From positions 186,001 through 250,000 of the forward strand of contig JAPJBO010000096.1 of assembly GCA_030068145.1 (NCBI GenBank): 64,000 nucleotides of DNA, in the 5' to 3' direction. The notes under the pieces are model-generated. The model had not been told where the DNA came from. It searched no databases and saw only the letters and a list, made by a program, of their open reading frames with translations. Source of the DNA: Diplonema papillatum (taxonomy: Eukaryota > Euglenozoa > Diplonemea > Diplonemida > Diplonemidae). The translations under genes were made by a program, and so were the position numbers. Below are positions 10,330 through 23,960 of this stretch, in pieces (position 1 is the stretch's first letter; each line of letters starts with the position of its first letter).

Positions 10330-11215
10330 GCACGCTGCTTTTTAGGTCCTGTGACTCCCTCTCCGAATGGTCGCTTTGTCGGAGAAATCGCCAGCGTGTT
10401 CCGTGTCGTCGAGGAGTCTGCGCTGCCGTCGCTGCTCAGCCCGGCTGCTACTGCTGCCGCTGGGGGTGCTGGAAGGGGTTGTGTTGGTTGGTGTAGTCAC
10501 AAAATTCGTCGGTGGTGCCCGAGGGGGTGCAGGCCGAGCCGTCTGCGCTGCCGCCGCTGCTACTACTGCCGCTGGGGTGGTGCTGGAAGGGGTTGTGTTG
10601 GTTGGTGTAGTCACAAAATTCGTTGGTGGTGCCCGAGGGGGTGCAGGCCGAGCCGTCTGCGCTGCCGCCGCTGCTACTACTGCCGCTGGGGTGGTGCTGG
10701 AAGGGGTTGTGTTGGTTGGTGTAGTCACAAAATTCGTTGGTGGTGCCCGAGGGGGTGCAGGCCGAGCCGTCTGCGCTGCCGCCGCTGCTACTACTGCCGC
10801 TGGGGTGGTGCTGGAAGGGGTTGTGTTGGTTGGTGTAGTCACAAAATTCGTTGGTGGTGCCCGAGGGGGTGCAGGCCGAGCCGTCTGCGCTGCCGCCGCT
10901 GCTACTACTGCCGCTGGGGTGGTGCTGGAAGGGGTTGTGTTGGTTGGTGTAGTCACAAAATTCGTTGGTGGGTGCAGGCCGAGCCGTCTGCGCTGCCGCC
11001 GCTGCTACTACTGCCGCTGGGGTGGTGCTGGAAGGGGTTGTGTTGGTTGGTGTAGTCACAAAATTCGTCGGTGGTGCCCGAGGGGGTGCAGGCCGAGCCG
11101 TCTGCGCTGCCAGCTCGAGGTCGCCGAGCCGCTGGTCGTAGTCGCCGAACTGGACGGGGCAGTGCTGGGCGCGCCATCGCAGCCCATTTGCCACTTTGCG
11201 GCAGGCTTACTTTTA
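10330..11215 (-). pseudogene. Broken copies of the kinase N-terminal region, tandemly expanded
   Basis: On the minus strand 11180-11107 repeats the kinase start (MARPALP plus RLGDLELA-like codons). A ~120-bp unit (10440-11090, about five and a half copies) matches the kinase segment coding for DGSADDSAYTPSGTTDE and ATNTTPSSTTPSS. At 10360-10440 a DDTEHAGDFSDKAT reading matches the kinase DDTENPGDSSDEAT. Several frames stay open across the array because the units are GC-rich, but none encodes the kinase core. It is a local partial duplication in which an inner unit was amplified. Confidence 0.85.
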
Positions 11216-11246
11216 GGTCCTCTGACTCTTCTCCGAACGGTGGTAT

Positions 11247-11520
11247 GGTCCTTTGACAGTGTGAGCCGATGCCTTTCATCTCACCTTTAAAACACGGCTG
11301 AGTCACGCATGCTCTTGACAGACGCTAGCGTCCGACATTTCGCACGCGCGTCGCAGTCGTTGGGTGGTATTGACAAGGGGTTTCATCGGACACTCGGATG
11401 AGCTTCGTTACTTCACCGCCGCAGGTTCGCCCCTGCTCTGGGAGGTCTGCTTGGCTGCCTTCGGTTTGCGTCTCCGTGTTGGTGTTGTTGCTTCGCTTTT
11501 GGACTCCTTCTTCGGCTTGG
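11247..11520 (-). repeat. Segment duplicated at 19533-19800, possible exon relic
   Basis: The DNA from GTGGTATGGTCCTTTGACAG to the Lys/Thr-rich region recurs at 19533-19800 with few changes. The minus strand reads KKESKSEATTPTRRRKPKAA here and KKESKSEATTPTRKRNPKAA in the other copy. Preservation of the basic reading suggests former coding sequence; the family is unknown. Confidence 0.65.
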
Positions 11521-11534
11521 GACGGTTGGTGACT

Positions 11535-11700
11535 CTTATCCGAACGGTGGGTGGGGCGGGATCCTCGCTGGTCGCATCGTCGGATGAATCGCCGGCGTGT
11601 TCGGTGTCGTCGATGATGCGGAGCGGGGTTTGTTGCACGGATTCCGCGGGTTTCCGTGTTGTATCGCCCGGGCCGGCGGCCCCCTGCCCGCCGCGCTGGA
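11535..11700 (-). pseudogene. Second fragment of the kinase N-terminal region
   Basis: GCGGGATCCTCGCTGGTCGC and the codons LRIIDDTEHAGDSSDDATSE match the intact kinase at about 9545-9625 (LRVIDDTENPGDSSDEATSE). The frame is detached from any kinase domain. Confidence 0.8.
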
Positions 11701-11763
11701 AAAGGGGTCGTGTTGGTTGGTGTAGTCGCTAGCTGCTCCAAACTCCTCCAGAGCAAGGGCCCC

Positions 11764-12600
11764 CCGAGCGACTGCATCGGCAGAACTGCCGGCCTGAAAA
11801 CGGTTTGCGGGCTCCGAACTCCTCCCGAGGTCCAAGAAAAGGCGCGCGACGCGAAAGCGCAACATTCCAAGAATGGAGCTGGATATCACCAGCCTCACCA
11901 CCACATCATCTTCTTCATCGTCCACCACATCAAGATCGACTACCCGAGCGACTGCATCGGCAGAACTGCCGGCCTGAAAACGGTTTGCGGGCTCCGAACT
12001 CCTCCCGAGGTCCAAGAAAAGGCGCGCGGCGCGAAAGCGCAACATTCCGAGAATGGAGCTGGATATCGCCAGCCTCACCACCACATCATCGTCTTCATCG
12101 TCCACCACATCAAGATCGACTACCCGAGCGACTGCCTCGGCAGAACCGCCGGCGGGGAAACCCAAGAAAAAGCTCGCGGCGCGAAAGCGCAGCAGCCTGT
12201 CATCATCATCTTCGTCTCAAGTAACGCTAGCCTTTGACATTGCAAGCCTACCCCTTGTGGTACCTGCATTTCAAGTTCACACTGCCCCAAACTCCTCCCG
12301 AGGTCCAAGAAAAGGCGCGCGGCGCGAAAGCGCAACATTCCGAGAATGGAGCTGGATATCACCAGCCTCACCACCACATCATCTTCTTCATCGTCCACCA
12401 CATCAAGATCGACTACCCGAGCGACTGCCTCGGCAGAACCGCCGGCGGGGAAACCCAAGAAAAAGCTCGCGGCACGAAAGCGCAGCAGCCTGTCATCATC
12501 ATCTTCGTCCACATCGAGATCGTCTTCGGACGACGTTATCAAGTAACCCTAGCCTTTGACAATGCAAGCCTACCCCTTGTGGTACCAGCATTTCAAGTTC
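11764..12600 (+). repeat. 180-bp tandem repeat with Ser-rich coding look
   Basis: Units starting CCGAGCGACTGCATCGGCAG recur at exactly 180-bp spacing (11765, 11945, 12125). A ~305-bp larger repeat brings back CTTGTGGTACC and CCTAGCCTTTGACA blocks. The plus strand can read a Ser/Lys/Arg-rich tail (STTSRSTTRATASAE, KPKKKLAARKRSS) ending at a stop near 12546. This could be the amplified end of a real gene, but no start or other domain is present. Confidence 0.75.
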
Positions 12601-13218
12601 ACACTGCTCCAACTCCTCCTGGGGTAAGCATCCCTCGTGGTCGGTCAGCCGCTAACTGGATCACAGTTCTTCTGTTTTGAGTCCTGTTCTTCTTGAGAAA
12701 GCCTCGCGAATCACCTGCCCTGCCCCCCGTGTGTCTGTGCGAATGTGAGTGTCGTGTGAGTACTTCGTTGCTCGCTCAAGGGCGCACGTGTGGAGTCGCC
12801 CCTTCGCCTGCGCGTTCACGGAGAGAAGAGAGGCAGGGGGGTAGAACGTTCGGTCAGAAGAAAACGCAGAAGCAAATGCTGGTTAGGTTTCGGAAACGTC
12901 TCCCGTGTCAAACAGAACTTCCCCTACGAACGGGCGGAGAGGAAGAAGGAGGCGCAATCAAAAGAAGTGCGCAGGTTGTCTTCCTCTTATTATTTATGGT
13001 AACAAACGCGTTTGTCATTACTGAAAAGAGACGGTTGGCAGCGTATCGTGTTTTGCCTATCAAATAGGGACCGCACACATGTGCACGCAAACAATGAGAA
13101 GAGAACAGCGGAGAGATGGGTTGAGCTCTTGAGGTACACCACATCAGCTACGTACCGTTGTGTGCCCAACTCCGACGGCCGCAACCCCTAAAAAACCCCT
13201 AGACCTTTCAGGGGTTTT

Positions 13219-13355
13219 GCTTTTTTTGTGCGTGCCGGTTGATCGTTTTTCCCACTTGTAGTTACCCTGTGTATATTCAGGTGAGGAATTCTGATCAACC
13301 ACCAAAACACGCTGCCTACGTCTTTTTAGCCTGCACTTTACATTGAAGGGCAACC
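13219..13355 (+). repeat. Element Z, copy 1
   Basis: Landmarks are GTGCGTGCCGGTTGATCG, CCCTGTGTATATTCAGGT, CTGATCAACCACC, AACACGCTGCC and TTGAAGGGCAAC. Other copies lie at 26205-26350, 49856-50030 and 58176-58312. The centre carries CAGGTRAGG, which looks like a 5' splice site. Confidence 0.85.
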
Positions 13356-13635
13356 TTGATTACACAGCAGCAGGCAGTCGATGCAGATCCAGGGGATAGG
13401 GGTGGACCTGATGGACCGTGGTTCTCGTATTGCAGCGCGATAGACAGCAGCAGGAGAGTCGAGGGTAGTCGGGGGCGGATGGGCTTAATTGGAAGTCCAG
13501 GAGGAGCTTACAGGGGATTTCAAGTCTTTTTTTATACTCCACCATCGCGTCCACCCCCCGATTCATTTCCTCCATGTCTCGAACAGCTGGATGCTAATGG
13601 TACTCGGTTCAACGGAGCGGAATTGCTGGATGCTA

Positions 13636-13815
13636 GGACGCCACAGCACGCTATCAGGGACTTGACGTTGACGTTAAGTTGAACACCGAGCAAGCCGTGC
13701 AGCACCTCGCCGCTGAGGTGGTCCGACGCCTTCCCCGTCTTCTGCAGCTGGGTCGGCTCCGCAGGCTCGCCCACCGTCCGGCTGCCCGAAGAACCAGCCC
13801 CTTCATTCCCTCGTA
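13636..13815 (-). pseudogene. Truncated copy of the CSN5 3' end, copy 1
   Basis: CGAGCAAGCCGTGCAGCACC through GGCTGCCCGAAGAACCAGCC matches the last CSN5 exon (15490-15610). The final codons are altered and the core-helix end of the exon is absent, so it cannot encode CSN5. Confidence 0.85.
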
Positions 13816-13849
13816 GCTGGAGGCTAATGGTGCATGGTACAAGGGAACA

Positions 13850-15017
13850 GGCTTGCCGGGATGCTACTGGTGCTTGGCTCGATGTAACAAGTTTGCCGGG
13901 ATGCTACTGTGCTTGGCTCGATGGAACAAGCTTGCCGGGATGCTACTGGTGCTTGGCTCGATGGAACAAGCTTGCCGGGATGCTACTGGTGCTTGGCTCG
14001 ATGGAACAAGTTTGCCGGGATGCTACTGGTGCTCGGCTCGATGGAACAAGCTTGCCGGGATGCTACTGGTGCTTGGCTCGATGGAACAAGTTTGCCGGGA
14101 TGCTACTGGTGCTTGGCTCGATGGAACAAGCTTGCCGGGATGCTACTGGTGCTTGGCTCGATGGAACAAGCTTGCCGGGATGCTACTGGTGCTTGGCTCG
14201 ATGGAACAAGCTTGCCGGGATGCTACTGGTGCTTGGCTCGATGGAACAAGCTTGCCGGGATGCTACTGGTGCTTGGCTCAACGGAACAAGCTTGCCGGCA
14301 TGCTACTGGTGCTTGGCTCGATGGAACAAGTTTGCCGGGATGCTACTGGTGCTCGGCTCGATGTAACAAGTTTGCCGGGATGCTACTGGTGCTCGGCTCG
14401 ATGTAACAAGTTTGCCGGGATGCTACTGGTGCTCGGCTCGATGTAACAAGTTTGCCGGGATGCTACTGGTGCTTGGCTCGATGGAACAAGCTTGCCGGGA
14501 TGCTACTGGTGCTTGGCTCGATGGAACAAGCTTGCCGGGATGCTACTGGTGCTTGGCTCGATGGAACAAGTTTGCCGGGATGCTACTGGTGCTCGGCTCG
14601 ATGTAACAAGTTTGCCGGGATGCTACTGGTGCTCGGCTCGATGGAACAAGTTTGCCGGGATGCTACTGGTGCTCGGCTCGATGTAACAAGTTTGCCGGGA
14701 TGCTACTGGTGCTTGGCTCGATGGAACAAGCTTGCCGGGATGCTACTGGTGCTTGGCTCGATGGAACAAGTTTGCCGGGATGCTACTGGTGCTCGGCTCG
14801 ATGGAACAAGTTTGCCGGGATGCTACTGGTGCTCGGCTCGATGTAACAAGTTTGCCGGGATGCTACTGGTGCTTGGCTCGATGGAACAAGCTTGCCGGGA
14901 TGCTACTGGTGCTTGGCTCAACGGAACAAGCTTGCCGGCATGCTACTGGTGCTTGGCTCGATGGAACAGGCTTGCCGGGATGCTACTGGTGCTTAGCTCA
15001 ACGGAACAGGCTTGCTT
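13850..15017 (+). repeat. 40-bp minisatellite, about 29 units
   Basis: Unit: CTTGCCGGGATGCTACTGGT followed by GCTTGGCTCGATGGAACAAG. Units vary at a few sites (C/T in CTTGG versus CTCGG, GGAAC versus GTAAC), giving higher-order patterns. Because 40 is not a multiple of 3, all plus-strand frames show the same 40-residue repeat; it is not a gene. The array lies between two truncated CSN5 ends. Confidence 0.95.
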
Positions 15018-15025
15018 GGATGCTA

Positions 15026-15215
15026 GGACGCCACAGCACGCTGTCAGGGACTTGACGTTGACGTTAAGTTGAACACGGCATCCTACCGAGCAAGCCGTGC
15101 AGCACCTCGCCGCTGAGGTGGTCCGACGCCTTCCCCGTCTTCTGCAGCTGGGCCGGCTCCGCAGGCTCGCCCACCGTCCGGCTGCCCGAAGAACCAGCCC
15201 CGGATTCATTCCCTC
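15026..15215 (-). pseudogene. Truncated copy of the CSN5 3' end, copy 2
   Basis: The same CSN5 last-exon segment as at 13636, with a ~10-base deletion after CGGCATCCT that shifts the terminal codons. Confidence 0.85.
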
Positions 15216-15246
15216 GTAGCTGGAGGCTAATGGTGCATGGTTCAAG

Positions 15247-15430
15247 GGAACAGGCTTGCCGGGATGCTACTGGTGCTCGGCTTGATGTAACAACCTTGCC
15301 GGGATGCTACTGGTGCTTGGCTCGATGGGACAAGCTTGCCGGTATGCTACTGGTGCTCGGCTTGATGTAACAACCTTGCCGGGATGCTACTGGTGCTTGG
15401 CTCGATGGAACAAGCTTGCCGGGATGCTAG
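15247..15430 (+). repeat. 40-bp minisatellite, short second block
   Basis: About four and a half units of the 13850-15017 repeat directly abut the 3' end of the intact CSN5 coding exon. Confidence 0.9.
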
Positions 15431-15447
15431 GACGCCACGGCACGCTG

Positions 15448-17918
<2,471 letters not shown>

Positions 17919-17984
17919 CTGCAAGTTGTAGGTTTGGTGGGTCAGACGAGATGGCTCAATAAGGATGCGCGTCGCTGGTGGCTG

Positions 17985-18165
17985 CTTACCCGAGAAGCGC
18001 ACTACTTCTTGAAGGGACTGCGCGCGACTTAGCGCGCGGAAGAGCGAGCCAATAGCAGGTCTGTGATGCTCCTGAATGTCCTGCCCGGACCGAAATGTCC
18101 AAGGCTGCACGCGCACTACACTGATGCATTATACGAGTTTGAGAGCCTTCCTACGTAATATTCTC
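17985..18165 (+). pseudogene. 18S rRNA fragment, 3' major domain
   Basis: CTACTTCTTGAAGGGACTG, GCCAATAGCAGGTCTGTGAT and AAGGCTGCACGCGCACTACA follow the order of the 18S 3' major domain. The same stretch is in the relics at 56762-57118 and, partly, 3480-3690. It abuts the 5' side of CSN5 and ends in unrelated sequence, so it is a relic and not an rRNA gene. Confidence 0.85.
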
Positions 18166-19532
18166 TTGAACAGGATCATACACACGACCACCAAACGGAA
18201 TATTTCCGGAGTTGGGGTCTGCATTTGTCGCGTCGCAGCTCTTGACAGAACTTTGTTTGTGGGTACGTGTGTAAACCCTGTTTTGAGTGATTTAGCACAG
18301 CACGCTGCCATCCGACACTTTTTGATACATACAAGCAAGCTTGTTATTATAAGAAAAGAGCGTTGTATTGCTTTGAAGGAGAAGTCGGTCCTGATCTAAA
18401 GTCCGTTTGGTTTCGCGGCTGACGCAATCGTGAGCGGCACAAACTCAAGAGATCTAGTCAACTATCGTTGCATACTTTCAAGGCGCAAAATGTGGTATAC
18501 TTGTTCGCTCACTGCAAAGACCACATTGCAATGGGGTTAATAATAAGAAGGCCAGAGTCGTTGTCGAAGTCGATTATTGAAGCGAAAACAATGCCTGTCG
18601 CTTTTGAAAGCGCCACACTAAAGCCCCTGCTGCTTCGACACGGCCGGGTCCTCAAGGTTTGGCTGGGTTCGTTTCGTTGGGCACACACTGTCCTGTTGAG
18701 CTGCGAGTCTGGGCTTTCAGCTGATGAGACCTACGTACAAGCGACATACCGTGTTATTCGCTTCCCATTGCTTCTGCGAAGTTGACGTGCTGGGTGCAGC
18801 GCCGCCGCCCGTCATCGTTCGCGACCGCAAAAACGCAAAGCAATCAAGCCTACAGCCGCCGAAGAGATGCCAAATGTGCCTGAACGAGCAAGATCAGGCG
18901 CGTTTTCGAGCCAAGCGGTCTTTCCGGTTCTCGTTCGGCCACTCTGATCCTCCCCCCTCCCCAGGGTTGGAAGTAAGAATCTGGCTGTTTTGATAACGGT
19001 TGTTGAGCATTGTTTCCAGAGTAGCGGGGGGGAAATCTTAGTAGGGGGGGGGGTTGCAAAACCGTGCTTCAAGGTGCAGTTGCCGGCGTCCATCCGGCAA
19101 TCAGCTCGCTACCCACCTGGACAAGCTGCACCAAGTAGCACACACGCAAAGTAGTAGTAGTAGTTTGAACTTGATATGCAGCAACAATCTGTGACGATAG
19201 ACTGTAAGCCGCGACAGACTACCTCTCTGCACGCGTCGTGTCATGCTTCCGTCGCTTCTTGCCCCGTAATGTTTGTCTCCGGTGCGCGCTTCACGTTTGC
19301 TGTGGTGTCTGACGAGCCCGTGTAATCACCAGACGATTCGGCGCATTTCCTTTTCTCCCTCGCAGGTTGTCTCCGCGGCCGAGAGACCTCGACTCCTCTA
19401 TGTCCCTTGCCTTAGCCTGCTCGTCTTCGCGGCTTCGCTTCGGTTGGGTTTGTCCACAGTAGTGTGGGGTGGGCGGCTACACTGGACGAGCACACCTTTC
19501 CACAAAACTTCGTCTTCTTGTTGCGTTAGTGG

Positions 19533-19810
19533 TATGGTCCTTTGACAGAGTGAGCCGATGCCTCTCATCTCACCTTTAAAACACGGCTGAGTCACGCATG
19601 CTCTTGACAGACGCTAGCGTCCGACATTTCGCACGCGCGTCGCAGTCGTTGGGTGGTATTGACAAGGGGTTTCATCGGACACTCGGATGAGCTTCGTTAC
19701 TACACTGCCGCAGGTTCCCCCCTGCCCTGGGAGGTCCGCTTGGCTGCCTTCGGGTTGCGTTTCCGCGTTGGTGTTGTTGCTTCGCTTTTGGACTCCTTCT
19801 TCGACTTCGC
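19533..19810 (-). repeat. Copy of the 11247-11520 segment
   Basis: Near-identical to 11247-11520, beginning TATGGTCCTTTGACAGAGTG and running through CACGCATGCTCTTGACAGAC. The minus-strand reading of a basic peptide is kept, then diverges downstream. Confidence 0.8.
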
Positions 19811-19865
19811 ACGGTCCCAACGTCCTGGTCTGCCCTTGGTGCACGTCTCAGTCTGCGCAGTTCGT

Positions 19866-20420
19866 CTCTCCTGCTTGACTTCTTGTTGCGTTAGTGGGGA
19901 GTCATTTGCAAGCAAATGAGTACCCCACTATGCCAGCTTTTCGCTACGTGACTCCAGAAGGGTCGCTTTTTCACAGTGTTTCACAGTGTTTCGTCTTCTT
20001 GTTGCGTTAGTGGGAAGTCATTTGCAAGCAAATGAGTACCCCACTATGCCAGCTTTTCGCTACGTGGCTCCAGAAGTGTCGCTTTTTCACAGTGTTTCAC
20101 AGTGTTTCGTCGTCTTGTTGCGTTAGTGGGGAGTCATTTGCATGCACCACACTATGCCAGCTTTTCGCTACGTGGCTCCAGAAGTGTCGCTTTTTCACAG
20201 TGTTTCACAGTGTTTCGTCGTCTTGTTGCGTTAGTGGGGAGTCATTTGCATGCACCACACTATGCCAGCTTTTCGCTACGTGGCTCCAGAAGTGTCGCTT
20301 TTTCACAGTGTTTCACAGTGTTTCGTCGTCTTGTTGCGTTAGTGGGGAGTCATTTGCAAGCAAATGAGTACCACACTATGCCAGCTTTTCGCTACGTGAC
20401 TCCAGAAGGGTCACTTTTCC
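19866..20420 (+). repeat. Tandem repeat, 106-118 bp units, ~5 copies
   Basis: Units share TTGTTGCGTTAGTGGGGAGT, CATTTGCAAGCAAATGAG (or the shorter CATTTGCATGCACC), CTTTTCGCTACGTGGCTCCA and TCACAGTGTTTCAC. The core resembles the inner part of long X elements (23360-23400, 29955-29995), so the array may derive from one. Confidence 0.88.
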
Positions 20421-20715
20421 GCGCTTTCGGCGCTGCGCGGAGCACACAGTGTTTCACATGGTTCCACTTTCTTACACAAACGTTCCCAAGAGCGACTGGT
20501 GATTTCATGTGAAAGACCTGGGATTTTTTGTGAAATTAGGTGTGTCTCCATAGTAGCCGGCCACCCCATAGTATGTGAGTATGTGTCGTGCCGAAGCAGC
20601 CCAGAGACAGCAGGCGCAGGGGGCAGGTCTGGCTTTTCTTTTTCCTTCATGGAGACTCACGGATTTTCCGAGGGAGGCTTGACGAATCTACATACAAGGT
20701 GTCTGTTCTTCGGGG

Positions 20716-20938
20716 GAAAATACTCGAGGGGCTGCCTTGTGCTTACTTCGGAGGCTAGAGGGGGAGAAACAATACAACTACAAAGTGGGTCTTTTTTGTT
20801 GACACGCTTACGCCCGCCACTAAACCCAGATTCACCTGTGTTTCGTGTGGGCTACAGCACATATACCTCCTTTGATCTTTTGCAGCTGGCAGCCTCCTCA
20901 AGTATTTCCTACAAAGCAGGTGCTTATACTAAACATTT
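20716..20938 (+). mobile_element. Element X, full copy
   Basis: Left end AATACTCGAGGGGCTGCC and right end GGCAGCCTCCTCAAGTATTT are inverted repeats. The inside has GAAACAATACAACTACAAAG, AACGCTTACGCCCGCCACT-like sequence and GTGTTTCGTGTGGGCTACAG. A constant tail CCTACAAAGCAGGTGCTTAT follows the right end. About 220 bp, no ORF. Confidence 0.9.
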
Positions 20939-21863
20939 TGTTTTCCCTCCCACCCACCCAGTGGTAGGAATGGCGCGACGCCGGGGTGAATTTGTCATCC
21001 GTTTTCGTAGCCGTCCACGAGTACTTCGTGAGAGCCGGGGCCGAGATCCCTCCCGCCTTGCCCCCGTGCAGGGTGTCCAAAGTACCCTTGGGGTATCACC
21101 CCATCGTAAGTTGTTATTCGGATTTCTTCATTCCTTTCCTCTCATTGAACGAAACCCGCTGCTGCAATGCACAGCAGCAATGCCTGACTGCACTGTCCTA
21201 CTGCAATGCCCACACTGAGGATGGCCGATAGAAATTCCCGCCCCCAGGCAATCCCGACAGGCACGGTCGCGAAAGGTGTGTGCCCTGTAGTGATGAGAAG
21301 GTTGACCAGGCTCCCACGCCGCCTCATTCACAACACGGCTGCTCAATCACAACACGGTACGCTACAACACGAGGATGCAACCCTGCTTAGGTGCGCACTC
21401 AGCCATCGCAGGGCCCCTGTTCTCGCCACTTTACCTGACACAGCTGCCACCCACATGGCCGCAGCAGTAATTTAACCTTCGCAATGAAGGTACGCGCAGC
21501 TGGGTGTACGTTCGCGATCCCACACAGCACCTGCATCAGTAGCAACGCAGAACACAATCAAAAAGGTCCACGAAGAAACTAAAAACAACCGACTTCTGCT
21601 TATGCCTTTCTTCTTTTCTTCTTCAGCATTTTGCTCTCTTTGCGACCGACACAGAAAAGCCACTCGAGAAAAGGAGAAGTGGCGAAGAAAGAAAGACGAA
21701 GAGAACAATAAAAAAAAGAGAGTGAAGAAACGAGCACGGAAAGCGAAGGAGAAGGAGTCGCACAGACACACGCTGGCTCGACCGTTGCGACTGTCCCCCC
21801 CTTCGAAAAATACTTCGGAGGTGCCGCCGGGTGCCTATATTTTGGACGGAGGCTAGAGGGAGG

Positions 21864-22158
21864 AAATACTCGACGTAGCTGCTTCGACTCCGAATGGAAG
21901 GGGGGAAATATAGAGGTAAGGGGCAAATACAATACAAACACAATCTGATTTGTTCTTCGCTTACACCACCGTGTGTTGTTTTCTCACTCAGGATTTTTTG
22001 ACCTGTTGTGTTTGTGTGATTTGTCGTGTAGGGGTATACCCGCATGACCTCACGTCCGTTCAACACGTGGTTCGGTAGTTACAGCACTTGGGATCCCTTC
22101 TGTTATTTGTCGGGCAGCATCGTCGAGCATTTCCTTTCAAGCTGGCGCTTATGTAAAA
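21864..22158 (+). mobile_element. Element Y, full copy
   Basis: Left end AAATACTCGACGTAGCTGC and right end GCAGCATCGTCGAGCATTT are inverted. Interior landmarks are as in the copy at 15866, and the tail AAGCTGGCGCTTATGTAAAA parallels the X tail. About 295 bp, non-coding. Confidence 0.9.
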
Positions 22159-22344
22159 AAAAACGAAGACAACCCCTACAAATAATGGCTAAACGCTTGC
22201 TTCGACCATTCCGATGAACCGGGTGGGGGGACCACCCAGCGCATTTCCTCCTCTTTGCGATTATCGCAACCAGCGGCCCTCGAGTGTTTCTTTCGCTTAT
22301 TTAAAAAGGGTTCTCTGCCCACACGCTAGCATGTCAGAAAGGTT

Positions 22345-22905
22345 AGGTTCCAGGTCTAGTCCACGGCGAGTGTACTCGACACTTGAGGTGGTGTTGTACA
22401 GTGCCCTCCTACCCAAAGCAGCTAAGGGCACGGATGGGCCAGAAAGTGCCCAGTACCGACAAATCCACGCTCATTTACACGGGTAGTGCGAGTGTGTGGT
22501 CCTTTCGAAGATGGAATGTGTCTGCGCTCTCTCTCCCTTAAGGTTGCCGCCCGCAGGGAACCGGCTGTGAGCCGAAACTCGACGCCGGTTTCGGACTGCA
22601 CCAGGAGAGAACTTCGCGGCGGATCACAAGCCCAAGACCCGTGCACGGCTACCGTAGCACCCTCCACGTTCGCACCTTCCTCGGATGCTACTGTCGGGAA
22701 GGGGCTGCAATGTAGTTGGAAAAACACGTTCCCCTTCTCCGCGTTCTGCCGCGCAGATACGTCCTTCGCCCTTGGCTCACTTCGGGAGGTGTCGCTGCTC
22801 ACCTACCGGTGTGTTCCTGGCTAACACGGGTAATGCGGGTGTACGTGGCACTTCGGGTGGTGCTGTACAGCGCCGTACTACCTCCTAAGAAGCTGCCAAG
22901 GGGTG
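22345..22905. repeat. Diverged local duplication
   Basis: GAGGTGGTGTTGTACAGTGC with TACCCAAAGCAGCTAAGGG (near 22385-22435) recurs as CGGGTGGTGCTGTACAGCGC with CTAAGAAGCTGCCAAGGGG (near 22853-22905). The function is unknown. Confidence 0.5.
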
Positions 22906-23217
22906 CGAACATAGGTCGTAGGAAACCCGGTCTTTGACACACAGTACGATGAGACCCCGGGTTGTTTTCCGCGGGGGCTTCAACAAATAAAGGGAAGAGG
23001 AAGAAGAAACGAAAAGCATGGAGATGTATTTATAAGAAAATCAAAGCGGGTAGACGGATGAAGAGGAAAGGAAAACTGAAGTATTTTAGACTTGCGCAGG
23101 AGACGTGGGGCGGGCGGAGAGCTTCTCTCTCATTTTTTCCCTGTGGTTGGGGGAGGGCTGGAAGAAGTGAAAAAAAAGCAAACGCTTAAAACCGAAGTCT
23201 GGCGAAGATAATATTAT

Positions 23218-23462
23218 AAAAAACACTCGAGAGAACTGCCTTGTGCTCATTTCGATGGAGGCTAGAGAAAACACTACAATTTCACTTTGTTGAAGGCTTA
23301 CATCGGCCACTACACCCAGATTTACTTGTGTTTCGTGTGGGCTACTTTGAGATTGGAATACTGTTGCGATAGTGGGGAGTTATCGGAATGCATTGAGCTT
23401 TGCCATTGAGATTTCGCAACTGGCAGTCTCTTCAAGCATTTCCTACAAAAGCAGGCGCTGCT
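23218..23462 (+). mobile_element. Element X, long variant
   Basis: X left end (CACTCGAGAGAACTGCC), then X interior, then an extra block TTGCGATAGTGGGGAGTTAT shared with 29712-30068, then the X right end CAACTGGCAGTCTCTTCAAG. It is joined to the next X copy. Confidence 0.8.
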
Positions 23463-23465
23463 ACA

Positions 23466-23668
23466 AAAATACTCGAGGTACTGCCTTGTGCTCATTTCGA
23501 AGGAGGCAATACAACTACAAAGTGGGTCTTTTTTTGTTGAACGCTTACGCCCGCCACTAAACCCAGATTCATCTGTGTTTCGTGTGGGCTACAGCACATT
23601 TACCTCCTTTGATCTTTTGCAGCTGGCAGCCTCCTCAAGTATTTCCTACAGAGCAGGTGCTTACACAA
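23466..23668 (+). mobile_element. Element X, full copy (middle of an X-X-Y string)
   Basis: Starts AAATACTCGAGGTACTGCC and ends GGCAGCCTCCTCAAGTATTT plus the constant tail. It follows the X copy ending at 23462 and is followed at once by Y. Confidence 0.9.
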
Positions 23669-23960
23669 AAAGACTCGACGTAGCTGCCTCGACTCCGAAT
23701 GGAAGGGAGGAAATATAGAGGTAAGGGGCAAATACAATACAGACACAATCTGATTTGTTCTTCGCTTACACCACCGTGTGTTGTTTTCTCACTCAGGACT
23801 GTTGACCTGTTGTGTTTGTGTGATTTGTCGTGTAGGGGTAGACCCGCATGACCTCACGTCCGTTCAACACGTGGTTCGGTAGTTACAGCACTTGGGATCC
23901 CTTCTGTTCTTTGTCGGGCAGCATCGAGCATTTCCTTTCAAGCTGGCGCTTATGTAAAAC
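23669..23960 (+). mobile_element. Element Y, full copy
   Basis: Begins GACTCGACGTAGCTGCC directly after the X tail and ends AAGCTGGCGCTTATGTAAAA. Interior matches the other Y copies. Confidence 0.9.

Noticed and set aside
13827-15072. Several overlapping plus-strand ORFs with a 40-residue repeat (GCYWCLARWNK type)
   Set aside because: A 40-bp minisatellite without stops reads the same way in all frames; no start context and no homology.
17930-18116. N-terminal extension of CSN5 reading EHHRPAIGSLFRALSRAQ
   Set aside because: This part of the open frame is antisense to an 18S rRNA fragment, so it is unlikely to be CSN5 protein.
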